From: Tunturiibacter gelidiferens | Lineage (GTDB): Bacteria > Acidobacteriota > Terriglobia > Terriglobales > Acidobacteriaceae | Assembly (NCBI RefSeq): GCF_013410115.1 | Contig: NZ_JACCCV010000001.1 | Location: forward strand, 1,426,001-1,490,000 | Reading direction: 5' to 3' | Length of the DNA: 64,000 nucleotides | Shown: one piece after another, positions 30,512 to 38,443 of the stretch | Layout of the letters: every line of letters starts with the position of its first letter | Position numbering within the stretch: the first letter of the stretch is position 1 | The notes under the pieces: model-generated | Seen by the model: the letters and a program-made list of their open reading frames with translations, nothing else | What the model was told of the DNA's origin: nothing | Database searches by the model: none | Program-made: the position numbers and the translations under genes

Positions 30512-30642
30512 TGTGCGGAGGCCTTTGTTGGGGGTCTCTGGTTATCCTAAACGGCGCTTGCGGTGGATTTCCGGGGAGTAATTTTTTTGCCGGGAGAAAT
30601 GTGGTTTTTGCTGGGGGTTTTGGGAAAAACGGCGTTTTGATT

Positions 30643-30690
30643 GTGGTTTTTTGGTGGTGAGAACGTGGTGGATTGCGTGGTAGACGCGGT
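30643..30690 (+). repeat. Phased GTGGT array
   Basis: GTGGT at 30643, 30654, 30665 and 30677, then GCGGT at 30686. The spacings are 11, 11, 12 and 9, close to one helical turn, so all sites face nearly the same side of the DNA. It starts about 90 bases before the candidate -35 of the S53 peptidase gene. Confidence 0.5.
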
Positions 30691-30774
30691 GATTTGGCAG
30701 CGTGTTTTTCTGATCTCAAAGATGTGACAGCTTGGTGAAGTTTTTTTTGCCTCACGCAAAAACGATTTTGACGC

Positions 30775-30804
30775 TTGACCGCAGCCTTGGGGCAACCGTA
30801 GTAT
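30775..30804 (+). promoter_or_regulatory. Candidate promoter of the S53 peptidase gene
   Basis: TTGACC at 30775-30780 and TAGTAT at 30799-30804 with an 18-base spacer. One base off consensus in the -35 and one or two in the -10. Confidence 0.4.
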
Positions 30805-30927
30805 CCATCCACCGACGACACAGCGCACCAACGACGAAGCCTTGCAATCCCACTTTGGTTGTACTCTCCCACGCTCCTCCCACAACTGCTCCAGACAGAC
30901 AAACCCAATTCAACGAGGATTTTAGCT

Positions 30928-33015
30928 ATGACGCAGCACTACTTTCGTAATCATGTCTCTCCTCGCCTTACCTTCGCCGCTGCGCTTGGAGTTCTGGCGC
31001 TGACGGCGGGTTCGGCATTTGCTGCCACGGCCGGCCAGACGAACCTGGGCCCAGAAGACGAGTCGAAGCAGATTTCAGTGACTGTTTGGCTGAATCCGCA
31101 TAACAAGGCCGCTTTGGATACGGCGGTTCAGCAGATGTATGACAAGGAGTCAGCGAGCTATCATCACTTTCTGACGCTGAAGCAGTTCAACGAGCAGTAC
31201 GCGCCGACTGCGAAGGAAGCCGGTGTGGTTCGCGAATATCTGGCGGCTCACAATCTGAAGGTCAAGTCGACCGAGAAGAACAATCGGTTTGTTGTGGCTG
31301 AGGGCCGGGTTGGGGACGCGCAGGCGGCTTTCAATACGAAGATCAACCGGGTGATGGTGAACGGAGAGGTTCACCATGCCAACACGGCGGAGGCTTCGGT
31401 TACAGGAGAAGCGGCTCCGCTGGTGGCTACGGTGCAGGGGCTGAGCGATCTCAAATATCGAGCGCTGGTGAAGCCTTCCGTCAACCCGGAGAGCGGCGTG
31501 CCTTATGAGGGGGTTTCGCCATCCGCGGTTGGCGCCGATGGACTGTTCTACAGCGCGGACTGTCTCCGTGGGGCTGCGTCGAAGGTTTTCAAGACGGACG
31601 GCGGATTTCCGGAGGCGTTCTACGCGGGCAACCTGTATGGGGCGAGCATTACCAATGCCAAACCGCCTAACCTGCCGCCGTGCGGCTACGATGCGGCTGA
31701 GATCCAAGAGGCGTACGGCCTGAAGCCGCTTTATAAGAAGGGCCTGGATGGGGCCGGGCAGACCATCGTTATTGTCGATGCCTTTGGCTCGAACAGTATC
31801 GTGTCAGATGCCAATCTGTTTTCTCAACTGAATGGATTACCTGCGCTCACGCCATCGAACTTCCAGATCGTGGAGCCGACTGGGCCGGCTACCTGCACAG
31901 CTACCAACGGATGCATTGCGGGGAACTGGCAGTACGAGACGACGCTGGACGTGGAATGGGCACACGCGATTGCGCCGAATGCCAATATCGTCCTGGTGTT
32001 GGGAGCAGACAACTCATTTACCAACCTCGATCTTTCCAACCTTGCTGCGATCCAGAATGGATATGGCAACGTGATCTCGAACAGCTTCGGGATTTCAGAG
32101 ATAGCGCTGAAGGAGTTAGATCCGTCGGAGTTGGTGGTAGAGAACGGGATTGCGCAGATCGCTGCGGCATTGGGCATCTCGCTGAACGTATCTACCGGCG
32201 ATAGCGGGGATGAACTGATCACGAATAATGCCGACTTCGGCATCAACGCGGTCTCTGTCAACGCAAATGCCGACTCTCCGTATGCGACGGCGGTTGGCGG
32301 CACGAGTACGTTTCTGGACGCCCACAACAACATCAAACTGCAGACGGGATGGGGTTTGAACCTTGCGCGAATCGCCAACGCGAATCCGAATCCTCCGGTG
32401 ATTCCTCCACTCCTCTTTGGTTTTCAGTCTGGTTCGGGGGGAGGCACCAGCGTTGTCTATGCCAAACCTAAGTTCCAAAAGAGCCTGAAGGGGAAGTTCC
32501 GCCTGCTGCCGGATATCTCTATGAATGCGGACCCACAGACCGGCAACGAGGTCGTTGTTTCGCCCGATGGAGTTCCTGCTCACGGGACTCAAGTGCTGGT
32601 GTTCGGGGGGACGAGTCTTTCTTGCCCGATGTTCTCCGGCTACTGGGCGATCGCGAACCAGGCTGCCGGAGCGCCGCTTGGACAGGCTGCGCCGATTCTT
32701 TATGAGTTGTCTGAGGGTGCGATCATAGACGTCAATGTGACACCAGTCGATACGCTGCTGAACGTATCGGGACTTATCATCGATCCGCCGAACAGTCCGA
32801 TCTTTGAGAGTCAGTCTGCTCTGGCGCAACCGTTGGAGAACACGAAGCTGTTTGTGAGTGCGTTGTACAACAGCCCGAGTTCGACTCGCTGGGACGTGCT
32901 GACGTTCGGGACGGACTCGTCGCTGGTCACGGGCCCCGGCTGGGACAACGTGACTGGACTGGGTACACCGAATGGAGCGACGTTCATCAACGACGTTGTC
33001 AAGGCTGTGCAGTAG
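30928..33015 (+). CDS. S53 family (sedolisin/kumamolisin) peptidase with prodomain
   Basis: 695 residues from ATG 30928 with ribosome site GAGGA. A signal peptide (LTFAAALGVLALTAGSAFA) is followed by a pro-kumamolisin activation domain (about 40-190; MYDKESASYHHFLTLKQFNE) and the catalytic domain. The catalytic residues are Glu337 and Asp341 in YETTLDVEWAHA, Ser563 in GGTSLSCP, and the oxyanion Asp in STGDSGDE. Sedolisins are acid-active secreted endopeptidases that remove their own prodomain. This suits an acidophilic, polymer-degrading soil bacterium. Confidence 0.9.
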   Translation: MTQHYFRNHVSPRLTFAAALGVLALTAGSAFAATAGQTNLGPEDESKQISVTVWLNPHNKAALDTAVQQMYDKESASYHHFLTLKQFNEQYAPTAKEAGVVREYLAAHNLKVKSTEKNNRFVVAEGRVGDAQAAFNTKINRVMVNGEVHHANTAEASVTGEAAPLVATVQGLSDLKYRALVKPSVNPESGVPYEGVSPSAVGADGLFYSADCLRGAASKVFKTDGGFPEAFYAGNLYGASITNAKPPNLPPCGYDAAEIQEAYGLKPLYKKGLDGAGQTIVIVDAFGSNSIVSDANLFSQLNGLPALTPSNFQIVEPTGPATCTATNGCIAGNWQYETTLDVEWAHAIAPNANIVLVLGADNSFTNLDLSNLAAIQNGYGNVISNSFGISEIALKELDPSELVVENGIAQIAAALGISLNVSTGDSGDELITNNADFGINAVSVNANADSPYATAVGGTSTFLDAHNNIKLQTGWGLNLARIANANPNPPVIPPLLFGFQSGSGGGTSVVYAKPKFQKSLKGKFRLLPDISMNADPQTGNEVVVSPDGVPAHGTQVLVFGGTSLSCPMFSGYWAIANQAAGAPLGQAAPILYELSEGAIIDVNVTPVDTLLNVSGLIIDPPNSPIFESQSALAQPLENTKLFVSALYNSPSSTRWDVLTFGTDSSLVTGPGWDNVTGLGTPNGATFINDVVKAVQ

Positions 33016-33061
33016 AAGCAGGAGTAGATTTTTCAGGTCGGTTTTATCTAGTTGTTATCCG

Positions 33062-33104
33062 GGCCGGAGGTCTCAGGCGAAACGATCCGCCAGAGGCTCC
33101 GGCC
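33062..33104 (+). promoter_or_regulatory. Hairpin between the S53 peptidase and the next gene
   Basis: GGCCGGAG (33062-33069) pairs with CTCCGGCC (33097-33104), and inside it GGCG (33076-33079) pairs with CGCC (33088-33091). No T-tract follows, so it may be a processing or stability element rather than a terminator. Confidence 0.45.
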
Positions 33105-33143
33105 GGAAGTACGTCCATCTTTGAATACTCAATGAGGACAATT

Positions 33144-34883
33144 ATGAATGTTTCCCGTTTGTTAACCTGGGCGATCTCCGCCGCGTTGGGTATCACCCCC
33201 TCGCTTCATGCCACTCAACAGAAGCACATCGATGTACACAAGAAGGGAACGACCAGTATGGCTCAGGCCAGAGCGCTGGCTGAGGCTCCTGAGACTTCAG
33301 GGCTTTATGCGATGAAGCCGAGGGCTATGCGGAAGCAGATGCCGAAGCCGTTCGTCGGCAGATCTCATGTGGAGCTGAATCAAGCGACGAGCGCAGGTCT
33401 TGTATTTGGCGGCTTTCCTATAGTGGCTCCCGATAAGACGTTTTCCGGCTTCGACGCTCTCGACTCGACGGACTCCGGAGAAGCCAACGGATTTGTTGTG
33501 GAACCTCCCGACCAAGGTCTTGCGACCAACGGAGAGGATATTCTGGAGCCGGTGAATCTGGCGCTGCGGGTGTTCACGAAGACGGGAGCTGCTTTGACGC
33601 CGCCGGTGAGTCTGAATGCGTTCTTTGGCGTGCCGACCGCACCTAATAAGGACGGCACGACGGATCAGTTGTCCGATCCACGTGCGTTCTATGATTGGGA
33701 GTCGAAACGCTGGTTCGTGACGATACTCGAATACGCCACCACGCCTGCGGGGAATTTGAGCGGAGGGTCGGAGGTGCTGGTTGCGGTCAGCGATACGAGC
33801 GACGTTCTGGGCAGCTACACGGTGCAGTCCATCGATGTCTCTGACGCGAGTTTTGGTCAGTGCCCGTGCCTGGGTGACCAGCCGTTGCTGGGACTGAACA
33901 AGGATGGTGTGTATCTGAACACGAATGAGTACTCGAACACGACGGGGTTCTTTCAGACGGCACTGCTGATTGCGGTCAGCAAGCGCGACCTGATCGCAGG
34001 TTCGTCGAGCGTTTCCGCTGCAGGCTTTGACGGTCTGCCGGTGGCAGAAGGGCAGGCGTTTTCGATTCAGCCTTCGTTTCCTTCGCCCGGAACCTCGACC
34101 ACAGAGAATCGCGGGACGGAGTACCTTGTTAGTTCGCTCGACTTCACCGGAACGGTGGACAACCGTCTGGCAGTGTGGTCGCTCACCAACACTCAGAGTC
34201 TGAATGGAAGTGTGCCTAACCTGAACCTGCAAGTGACGGTTATTACAACGCAGGAGTATGGGCAACCGGTTCCCGCGGTACAGAGACCTGGAAGCTATCC
34301 ACTTGGTGAATCCCTGGGAGAGCCTGAAGAGGCGATCGACACGGGCGATGACCGCCTGCAGCAGGTGTTTTACTCACAGGGCAAACTTTACACGGCCTTG
34401 ACTACAGTGCTTCTTGAGCCGAAGGAGACCACGGGACCGCGATCGGGTGCTGCCTGGTTCGCGATCGAGCCGAATGCTACCTTTGCTTCTCTGTCGGCGA
34501 AGATATGGAAGCAGGGACTTATAGGGATCGACGATGGTTCGGTCATGTACCCCGCATTCGCGGTGAACGCTGCAGGAAATGGCGTGATCGCCTTCAGCCT
34601 TACGGGCGCGAACTACTTTCCAAGTACGGGTTACGTTGATTTCAGCAAGGGGAGCGTTTCGCCCAAGGTGCATCTGGCCGGCATTGGTCAGACACCGGAC
34701 GACGGTTTCTCTGGCTACCCGGAGTTTGGGGGCGCAGGAGTGGGTCGCTGGGGCGATTATTCCGCGGCGATGGTGAGTCCGAATGGAGACCTCTGGATGG
34801 CTGCAGAGTATATCCCGAATACTTTCTCTCGCCCACGGACCAAATACACCAACTGGGGTACGTTCATTTACCAAGTGCATTGA
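33144..34883 (+). CDS. Secreted protein of unknown function
   Basis: 579 residues from ATG 33144, preferred over ATG 33132 because GAGGA sits five bases before it. A signal peptide (VSRLLTWAISAALGITPSLHA) is followed by a basic region and then a largely beta protein with repeated segments such as DPRAFYDWESKRWFVTILEY, LGDQPLLGLNKDGVYLNTNE and GRWGDYSAAMVSPNGDLWMA. The pattern suggests a beta-propeller, but I recognise no named family. CPCLGDQP holds a possible disulfide. It follows the S53 peptidase on the same strand and may be co-expressed. Confidence 0.65.
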   Translation: MNVSRLLTWAISAALGITPSLHATQQKHIDVHKKGTTSMAQARALAEAPETSGLYAMKPRAMRKQMPKPFVGRSHVELNQATSAGLVFGGFPIVAPDKTFSGFDALDSTDSGEANGFVVEPPDQGLATNGEDILEPVNLALRVFTKTGAALTPPVSLNAFFGVPTAPNKDGTTDQLSDPRAFYDWESKRWFVTILEYATTPAGNLSGGSEVLVAVSDTSDVLGSYTVQSIDVSDASFGQCPCLGDQPLLGLNKDGVYLNTNEYSNTTGFFQTALLIAVSKRDLIAGSSSVSAAGFDGLPVAEGQAFSIQPSFPSPGTSTTENRGTEYLVSSLDFTGTVDNRLAVWSLTNTQSLNGSVPNLNLQVTVITTQEYGQPVPAVQRPGSYPLGESLGEPEEAIDTGDDRLQQVFYSQGKLYTALTTVLLEPKETTGPRSGAAWFAIEPNATFASLSAKIWKQGLIGIDDGSVMYPAFAVNAAGNGVIAFSLTGANYFPSTGYVDFSKGSVSPKVHLAGIGQTPDDGFSGYPEFGGAGVGRWGDYSAAMVSPNGDLWMAAEYIPNTFSRPRTKYTNWGTFIYQVH

Positions 34884-34887
34884 GGCA

Positions 34888-34924
34888 AAGGGCGGGCGTT
34901 CTGACGAACGTCCGCCCTTCATTT
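34888..34924 (+). terminator. Intrinsic terminator
   Basis: A fourteen-base-pair stem with one G-U (34888-34901 with 34906-34919), loop TGAC, followed by CATTT. It lies four bases past the stop of the secreted protein. The short T-tract is compensated by the long GC-rich stem. Confidence 0.75.
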
Positions 34925-34952
34925 CGTCTGGCTGGAGAGGACCGTATGGCTG

Positions 34953-35222
34953 CTATTCGTGGGGCTGATGGCGGTCTTCTGGTGATGCGTAGTGGGTCGT
35001 GATGTCAGTCGCGGTGATATCGATTTTGGAGCTGGCGGCAATTGTTTGTGCGATCTGCTGATCGGTGTGCCCCTGCTTGCGGAGAGTTTCAATCTCGTCG
35101 CTGATCATGCCGACGAAAGATTGGATGGGAAACATTTCGGCTCCCAGGCCTGCGAGTTTACGGAGCGCGTTCTGGGCGCGAATGGCTTCTTCGATCGGGT
35201 AGCTCTTGCTTTCGTCGGGCAT
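34953..35222 (-). CDS. Small hypothetical protein
   Basis: 89 residues, mostly helical: SYPIEEAIRAQNALRKLAGL, FPIQSFVGMISDEIETLRKQ, then GHTDQQIAQTIAASSKIDIT. The last part, ITATDITTHYASPEDR, resembles a small helix-turn-helix region, but I know no function. An ATG follows a ribosome site-like AAGGAGATCCC on the minus strand, which supports it being translated. It is downstream of two VOC genes in the same direction. Confidence 0.6.
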   Translation of the reverse strand: MPDESKSYPIEEAIRAQNALRKLAGLGAEMFPIQSFVGMISDEIETLRKQGHTDQQIAQTIAASSKIDITATDITTHYASPEDRHQPHE

Positions 35223-35352
35223 GGGATCTCCTTGTGGATGGATAAGTTCAAGGACCAGGGGAGCTGGTTTGTCCTGATCAGTATGGACCGATCGGATGCA
35301 GACGCGGAGGCTTTAGCGCGGCGGGTTTCGCGTGAGGTCAACTCTGAGGTTG

Positions 35353-35790
35353 CTACTTTTCGATGGGATAGAGGGATTCTTCCGGGGCGTTGGTGGGGCT
35401 CTCGAAGTCGAGTTTGTAACCGTCGGGGTCCGGGAGGATGGTGACCCACATCGCGTTGCCAACGAAGGGGCGTTGGGGCTGAAGACCTTGTGAGAGCGCT
35501 GCGTGGTAGATGGCGAGGGCGTCTTTGCATTGGAAGCAGAGAGAGACGCCTTCGCCGAGTTTGCCGGGTGGGCGTCTTTCGGGGCTGAACTCCTGGAGCA
35601 TGAGGGCTGCGCCTTCGAGTTGAAGCCAGCACCAGCGAAGCTTGCCGTGGTCAATCCACTCCCTGGTCTTTTCAAAGCCCAGGCCGTCGACGTAGAAACG
35701 GAGAGAGGCGTTGAGGTTCGAGACCCAGAGGAAGGGAACTACCTGCTGGATGTTGGGAGCGAGTTTTTCCGGATAGGTTTCGACGGTCAT
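35353..35790 (-). CDS. VOC family protein (glyoxalase/bleomycin-resistance fold)
   Basis: 145 residues. Two beta-alpha-beta-beta-beta modules: VVPFLWVSNLNASLRFYVDG with LGFEKTREW and LRWCWLQLEGAALML, then VSLCFQCKDALAIYHAALSQ with ILPDPDGYKLDFESP. The DPDGYKLDFES segment provides the usual metal-site Glu. Substrate cannot be told; members include glyoxalases, dioxygenases and drug-binding proteins. It follows another VOC gene by 18 bases, so the pair is probably one transcript. Confidence 0.8.
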   Translation of the reverse strand: MTVETYPEKLAPNIQQVVPFLWVSNLNASLRFYVDGLGFEKTREWIDHGKLRWCWLQLEGAALMLQEFSPERRPPGKLGEGVSLCFQCKDALAIYHAALSQGLQPQRPFVGNAMWVTILPDPDGYKLDFESPTNAPEESLYPIEK

Positions 35791-35808
35791 AGGGCGGGCT
35801 CCTGTTGG

Positions 35809-36225
35809 TTATGCGGGAGGCTCTTCTTTCTTTTCGACGGCGACGAGGGGTTGCCAGAGTTCGATGCGGTTGCCTTCGGGGTCGGTGATCCAGGCAAAGC
35901 GGCCGTAGTCGGAGTCTTCGCGATGGGGATCGATGGGGATGTTTTCTGCGAGTTGGGCGAGGAGTTCATCCAGATTGTCGACGCGATAGTTGACCATGGC
36001 TTGCTGCGGGCCTTTCTCGTTGCCCTTGCCGAAGTAGGGGGTGTCTTCGGGGAAGAGAGACCAGATGGTCATTCCGGTGGTGGCGGGGATCTCGTCGGTC
36101 CAGAGGAGGGTGGCGCCGCCGTATTCGGAGAGGGTGAGGCCCAGGTGTTTGGCGTACCAGGCGGAGAGGGTTTTGGGATCGCGTGCGCGAAGGAAGATGC
36201 CGCCAATGCCGGTGACTCGGGCCAT
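35809..36225 (-). CDS. VOC family protein
   Basis: 138 residues. The VOC modules are GIGGIFLRARDPKTLSAWYA with KHLGLTLSEYGG, and AMVNYRVDNLDELLAQLAEN with AWITDPEGNRIELWQP. The closing DPEGNRIELWQP is a classic glyoxalase-like end. It differs from its downstream neighbour in sequence, so this is not a recent duplication. It is divergent from the methyltransferase gene at 36467. Confidence 0.85.
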   Translation of the reverse strand: MARVTGIGGIFLRARDPKTLSAWYAKHLGLTLSEYGGATLLWTDEIPATTGMTIWSLFPEDTPYFGKGNEKGPQQAMVNYRVDNLDELLAQLAENIPIDPHREDSDYGRFAWITDPEGNRIELWQPLVAVEKKEEPPA

Positions 36226-36466
36226 GAATGCCTCCTTGATTTTAAGACGAGTATATACACGGGAATTCCGGGGATGCGGGATGGAGGGGCTTAGGCGCCG
36301 ACGTTGACGCTGGGGAGGGTGTCCGAGTATGCTCCTCGGCAGTTGGTGGGCCCGGGAATCTGCGCGACATCATGTGCCGGCTCGTGTGCTTGCTCTCGAC
36401 TACTCCTGCGCACAACTTAGAACTGCTGTCGCGAACCCCGAATCAATTTTTTCCGAGGAGATTGCG

Positions 36467-37558
36467 ATGGCTACGACACAGCAGGCGACCCCACAGGGGC
36501 GAGAGATTAATCCGGATGCGTTGAATGCGCTTCTGGGGCGTGTGGTTCAGGATATGGGTGCTGCGATGCAGGCCCCGCTGATTTTGATTGGCGACAAGCT
36601 GGGGCTCTATCGGGCGATGGGGGATGGAGAGCCCGTGACTCCGGCGGAGCTGGCGAAGAAGACGGGCACCGCGGAGCGCTATGTGCGGGAGTGGCTGAAT
36701 GCGAATACTGCTGGGAAGCTGATGGAGTTTGACGCCGCTAAGGGGACCTATTTTTTGACGCCGGAGCAGGCGCTGGTGCTGGCGCTGGACGATACGCCGG
36801 TGCATCTTCCGGGGTTTTATCACATGATGGCCTCGGTGATGAAGGATGAAGAGAAGCTGACGGAGATCTATCGCACGGGCAATGGGATGGGTTGGCACGA
36901 GCATGAGAAGGGGCTGTTTGAAGGGTGTGAGCGGTTCTTCCGGCCGTCCTATCTTGCGAATCTTGTCTCCAGCTGGATTCCTGCGCTGGAGGGAGTGGAG
37001 GCGAAGCTGAAGGCGGGGGCGCGGGTGGCGGATATCGGCTGCGGGCATGGAGCTTCGACGTTGCTGATGGCGAAGTCTTATCCTGCCTCGAAGTTTTTTG
37101 GGTTTGATTATCATGGGCCGTCGATCGAGAAGGCTCGTGCGAAGGCGGAGGCTGCGGGGGTGGCGGATCGCGTGACGTTTGCTGTGGCTTCAGCGAAGGA
37201 TTTTCCGGGGAAGGATTATGACCTGGTGGCGTTCTTCGACTGCCTGCATGACATGGGCGATCCGGCGGGGGCGGCGAAGCATGTGAAGACGACGCTGGCG
37301 CCGGGTGGCACCTGGATGATTGTTGAGCCGTCTGCCCAGGACGATACGGCGGCGAATCATAATCCGGTGGGGCGAATCTACTACTCGGCTTCGGCGACGA
37401 TCTGCGTGCCTTGCTCGCTGGCGCAGGAGGTTGGGCTGGGGTTGGGAGCGCAGGCGGGGCCGGCGAGGATCGAGAAGGTGGTGCGGGAGGGAGGTCTTAC
37501 GCACTTCCGCAAGGCTGCGGAGACGCCGTTCAATATGGTGTTTGAGACGCGAGGTTGA
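36467..37558 (+). CDS. Class I SAM-dependent methyltransferase with winged-helix N-domain
   Basis: 363 residues from ATG 36467, which has a good ribosome site (GAGGAG). The N-terminal part is a dimerisation/winged-helix domain (LGLYRAMGDGEPVTPAELAK, then TGTAERYVREWLNANTAGKL). The Rossmann domain shows motif I VADIGCGHGASTLLMA and acidic residue in FFGFDYHGPSIEKA, followed by DLVAFFDCLHDMGDP. It likely methylates a small molecule. A 17-base tandem duplication covers the stop codon. Confidence 0.8.
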   Translation: MATTQQATPQGREINPDALNALLGRVVQDMGAAMQAPLILIGDKLGLYRAMGDGEPVTPAELAKKTGTAERYVREWLNANTAGKLMEFDAAKGTYFLTPEQALVLALDDTPVHLPGFYHMMASVMKDEEKLTEIYRTGNGMGWHEHEKGLFEGCERFFRPSYLANLVSSWIPALEGVEAKLKAGARVADIGCGHGASTLLMAKSYPASKFFGFDYHGPSIEKARAKAEAAGVADRVTFAVASAKDFPGKDYDLVAFFDCLHDMGDPAGAAKHVKTTLAPGGTWMIVEPSAQDDTAANHNPVGRIYYSASATICVPCSLAQEVGLGLGAQAGPARIEKVVREGGLTHFRKAAETPFNMVFETRG

Positions 37559-37577
37559 TGGAGACGCGAGGTTGATG
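37544..37577 (+). repeat. 17-bp tandem duplication over a stop codon
   Basis: GAGACGCGAGGTTGATG occurs at 37544-37560 and again at 37561-37577. The first copy carries the last codons and TGA of the methyltransferase gene; the second is just after it. Confidence 0.85.
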
Positions 37578-37618
37578 AAGAGGGACGGCGGCTTTTACTG
37601 CTCTGCCGTCAGCTTTAT

Positions 37619-37978
37619 TTATTGCTTTTCGACAACGACGGCGGTGCCGTAGGCGAGGACTTCGGTGACGCCGTTCATGAGTTCGTTTGCGTCGTAGCGG
37701 AAGGCGATGACGGCGTTGGCACCGAGCTGGGCGGCGTGGAGGGTCATCATGGCGTAGGAGTCCTGGCGGGTCTTCTCGCAGAGTTCGGTGAAGAGAGTGA
37801 TGTCGCCGCCGACGATGGTCTGGAGGCCGGCGCCGATGGTGGCAACGATGTTGCGCGAGCGGACGACGATGCCGCGGACGATGCCGAGGTTCTGGACGAT
37901 GCGGTAGCCGGGGAGCTCGAGGGCAGAGGTGACGAAGGCCGGGTTGATGGAGTTTGCGGGCGGCGGGTAGGTCGACAT
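37619..37978 (-). CDS. YbjQ family (UPF0145) heavy-metal-binding-domain protein
   Basis: 119 residues. The family signature is visible throughout: LPGYRIVQNLGIVRGIVVRS, then IVGGDITLFTELCEKTRQDS and GANAVIAFRYDANELMNG with TEVLAYGTAVVVE. YbjQ proteins form a pentameric beta fold and have no firm function. The gene runs convergent to the methyltransferase and is 84 bases downstream of the rhamnose mutarotase gene. Confidence 0.85.
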   Translation of the reverse strand: MSTYPPPANSINPAFVTSALELPGYRIVQNLGIVRGIVVRSRNIVATIGAGLQTIVGGDITLFTELCEKTRQDSYAMMTLHAAQLGANAVIAFRYDANELMNGVTEVLAYGTAVVVEKQ

Positions 37979-38062
37979 TTGGAGCAGGCTCCTGACTTGC
38001 TGGAGAAGATACGGATTGAGGTGGGATTTGGTTCCGGCGTGTGTGTCGATGTGAGTTGCCGG

Positions 38063-38404
38063 CTAGTCGATGTGGAAGACTTCGTCGATGGGGGACATGA
38101 GCTGGTCGGGGTCTTTGCCGTTGGTTTCGACGAAGAAGTCCTTCATCTCCGACTGCCAGAGGGCGTTGATGGGTTCGTTGCGCATTCTTGTCTGGGCCAG
38201 CTGGAAGTCGTCGGTTTCGAGGTAGCCGATGAGCTGGCCGCCTGGGGTGAGGAAGAGGGAGTAGTTGTGCCAGCCGGTGCGCTGGAGGGCGGCGATCATG
38301 TCGGGCCAGACGGCGGCGTGGCGGCGGCGGTACTCGTCGAGGCGGTCGGGCTTGATTTGGAGGAGGAAGCAGACTCTTTGTTTGGTGGGGTGCTCTGAGT
38401 TCAT
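38063..38404 (-). CDS. rhaM: L-rhamnose mutarotase
   Basis: 113 residues. Typical features are CFLLQIKPDRLDEYRRRHAA with VWPDMIAAL (catalytic His in the RRHAAVWP segment), YSLFLTPGGQLIGYLETDDF, and MKDFFVETNG. The enzyme interconverts alpha and beta L-rhamnose before isomerisation. No other rhamnose catabolic genes are near; it lies 39 bases after trpD on the same strand, which is an unusual pairing. Confidence 0.9.
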   Translation of the reverse strand: MNSEHPTKQRVCFLLQIKPDRLDEYRRRHAAVWPDMIAALQRTGWHNYSLFLTPGGQLIGYLETDDFQLAQTRMRNEPINALWQSEMKDFFVETNGKDPDQLMSPIDEVFHID

Positions 38405-38443
38405 GGGGCTCCCTTGTTTGTTGCTCGATGCTTGTTGCTTGAC

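Larger units (their letters stand above)
30512..30927. other. Long regulatory region upstream of the S53 peptidase gene
   Basis: 416 bases between divergent tdk and the S53 gene with no credible gene. It holds T/G-rich sequence, a phased GTGGT array at 30643-30690 and a candidate promoter at 30775-30804. The untranslated leader would be about 115 bases, ending in a ribosome site (ACGAGGA) at 30911. Confidence 0.5.
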
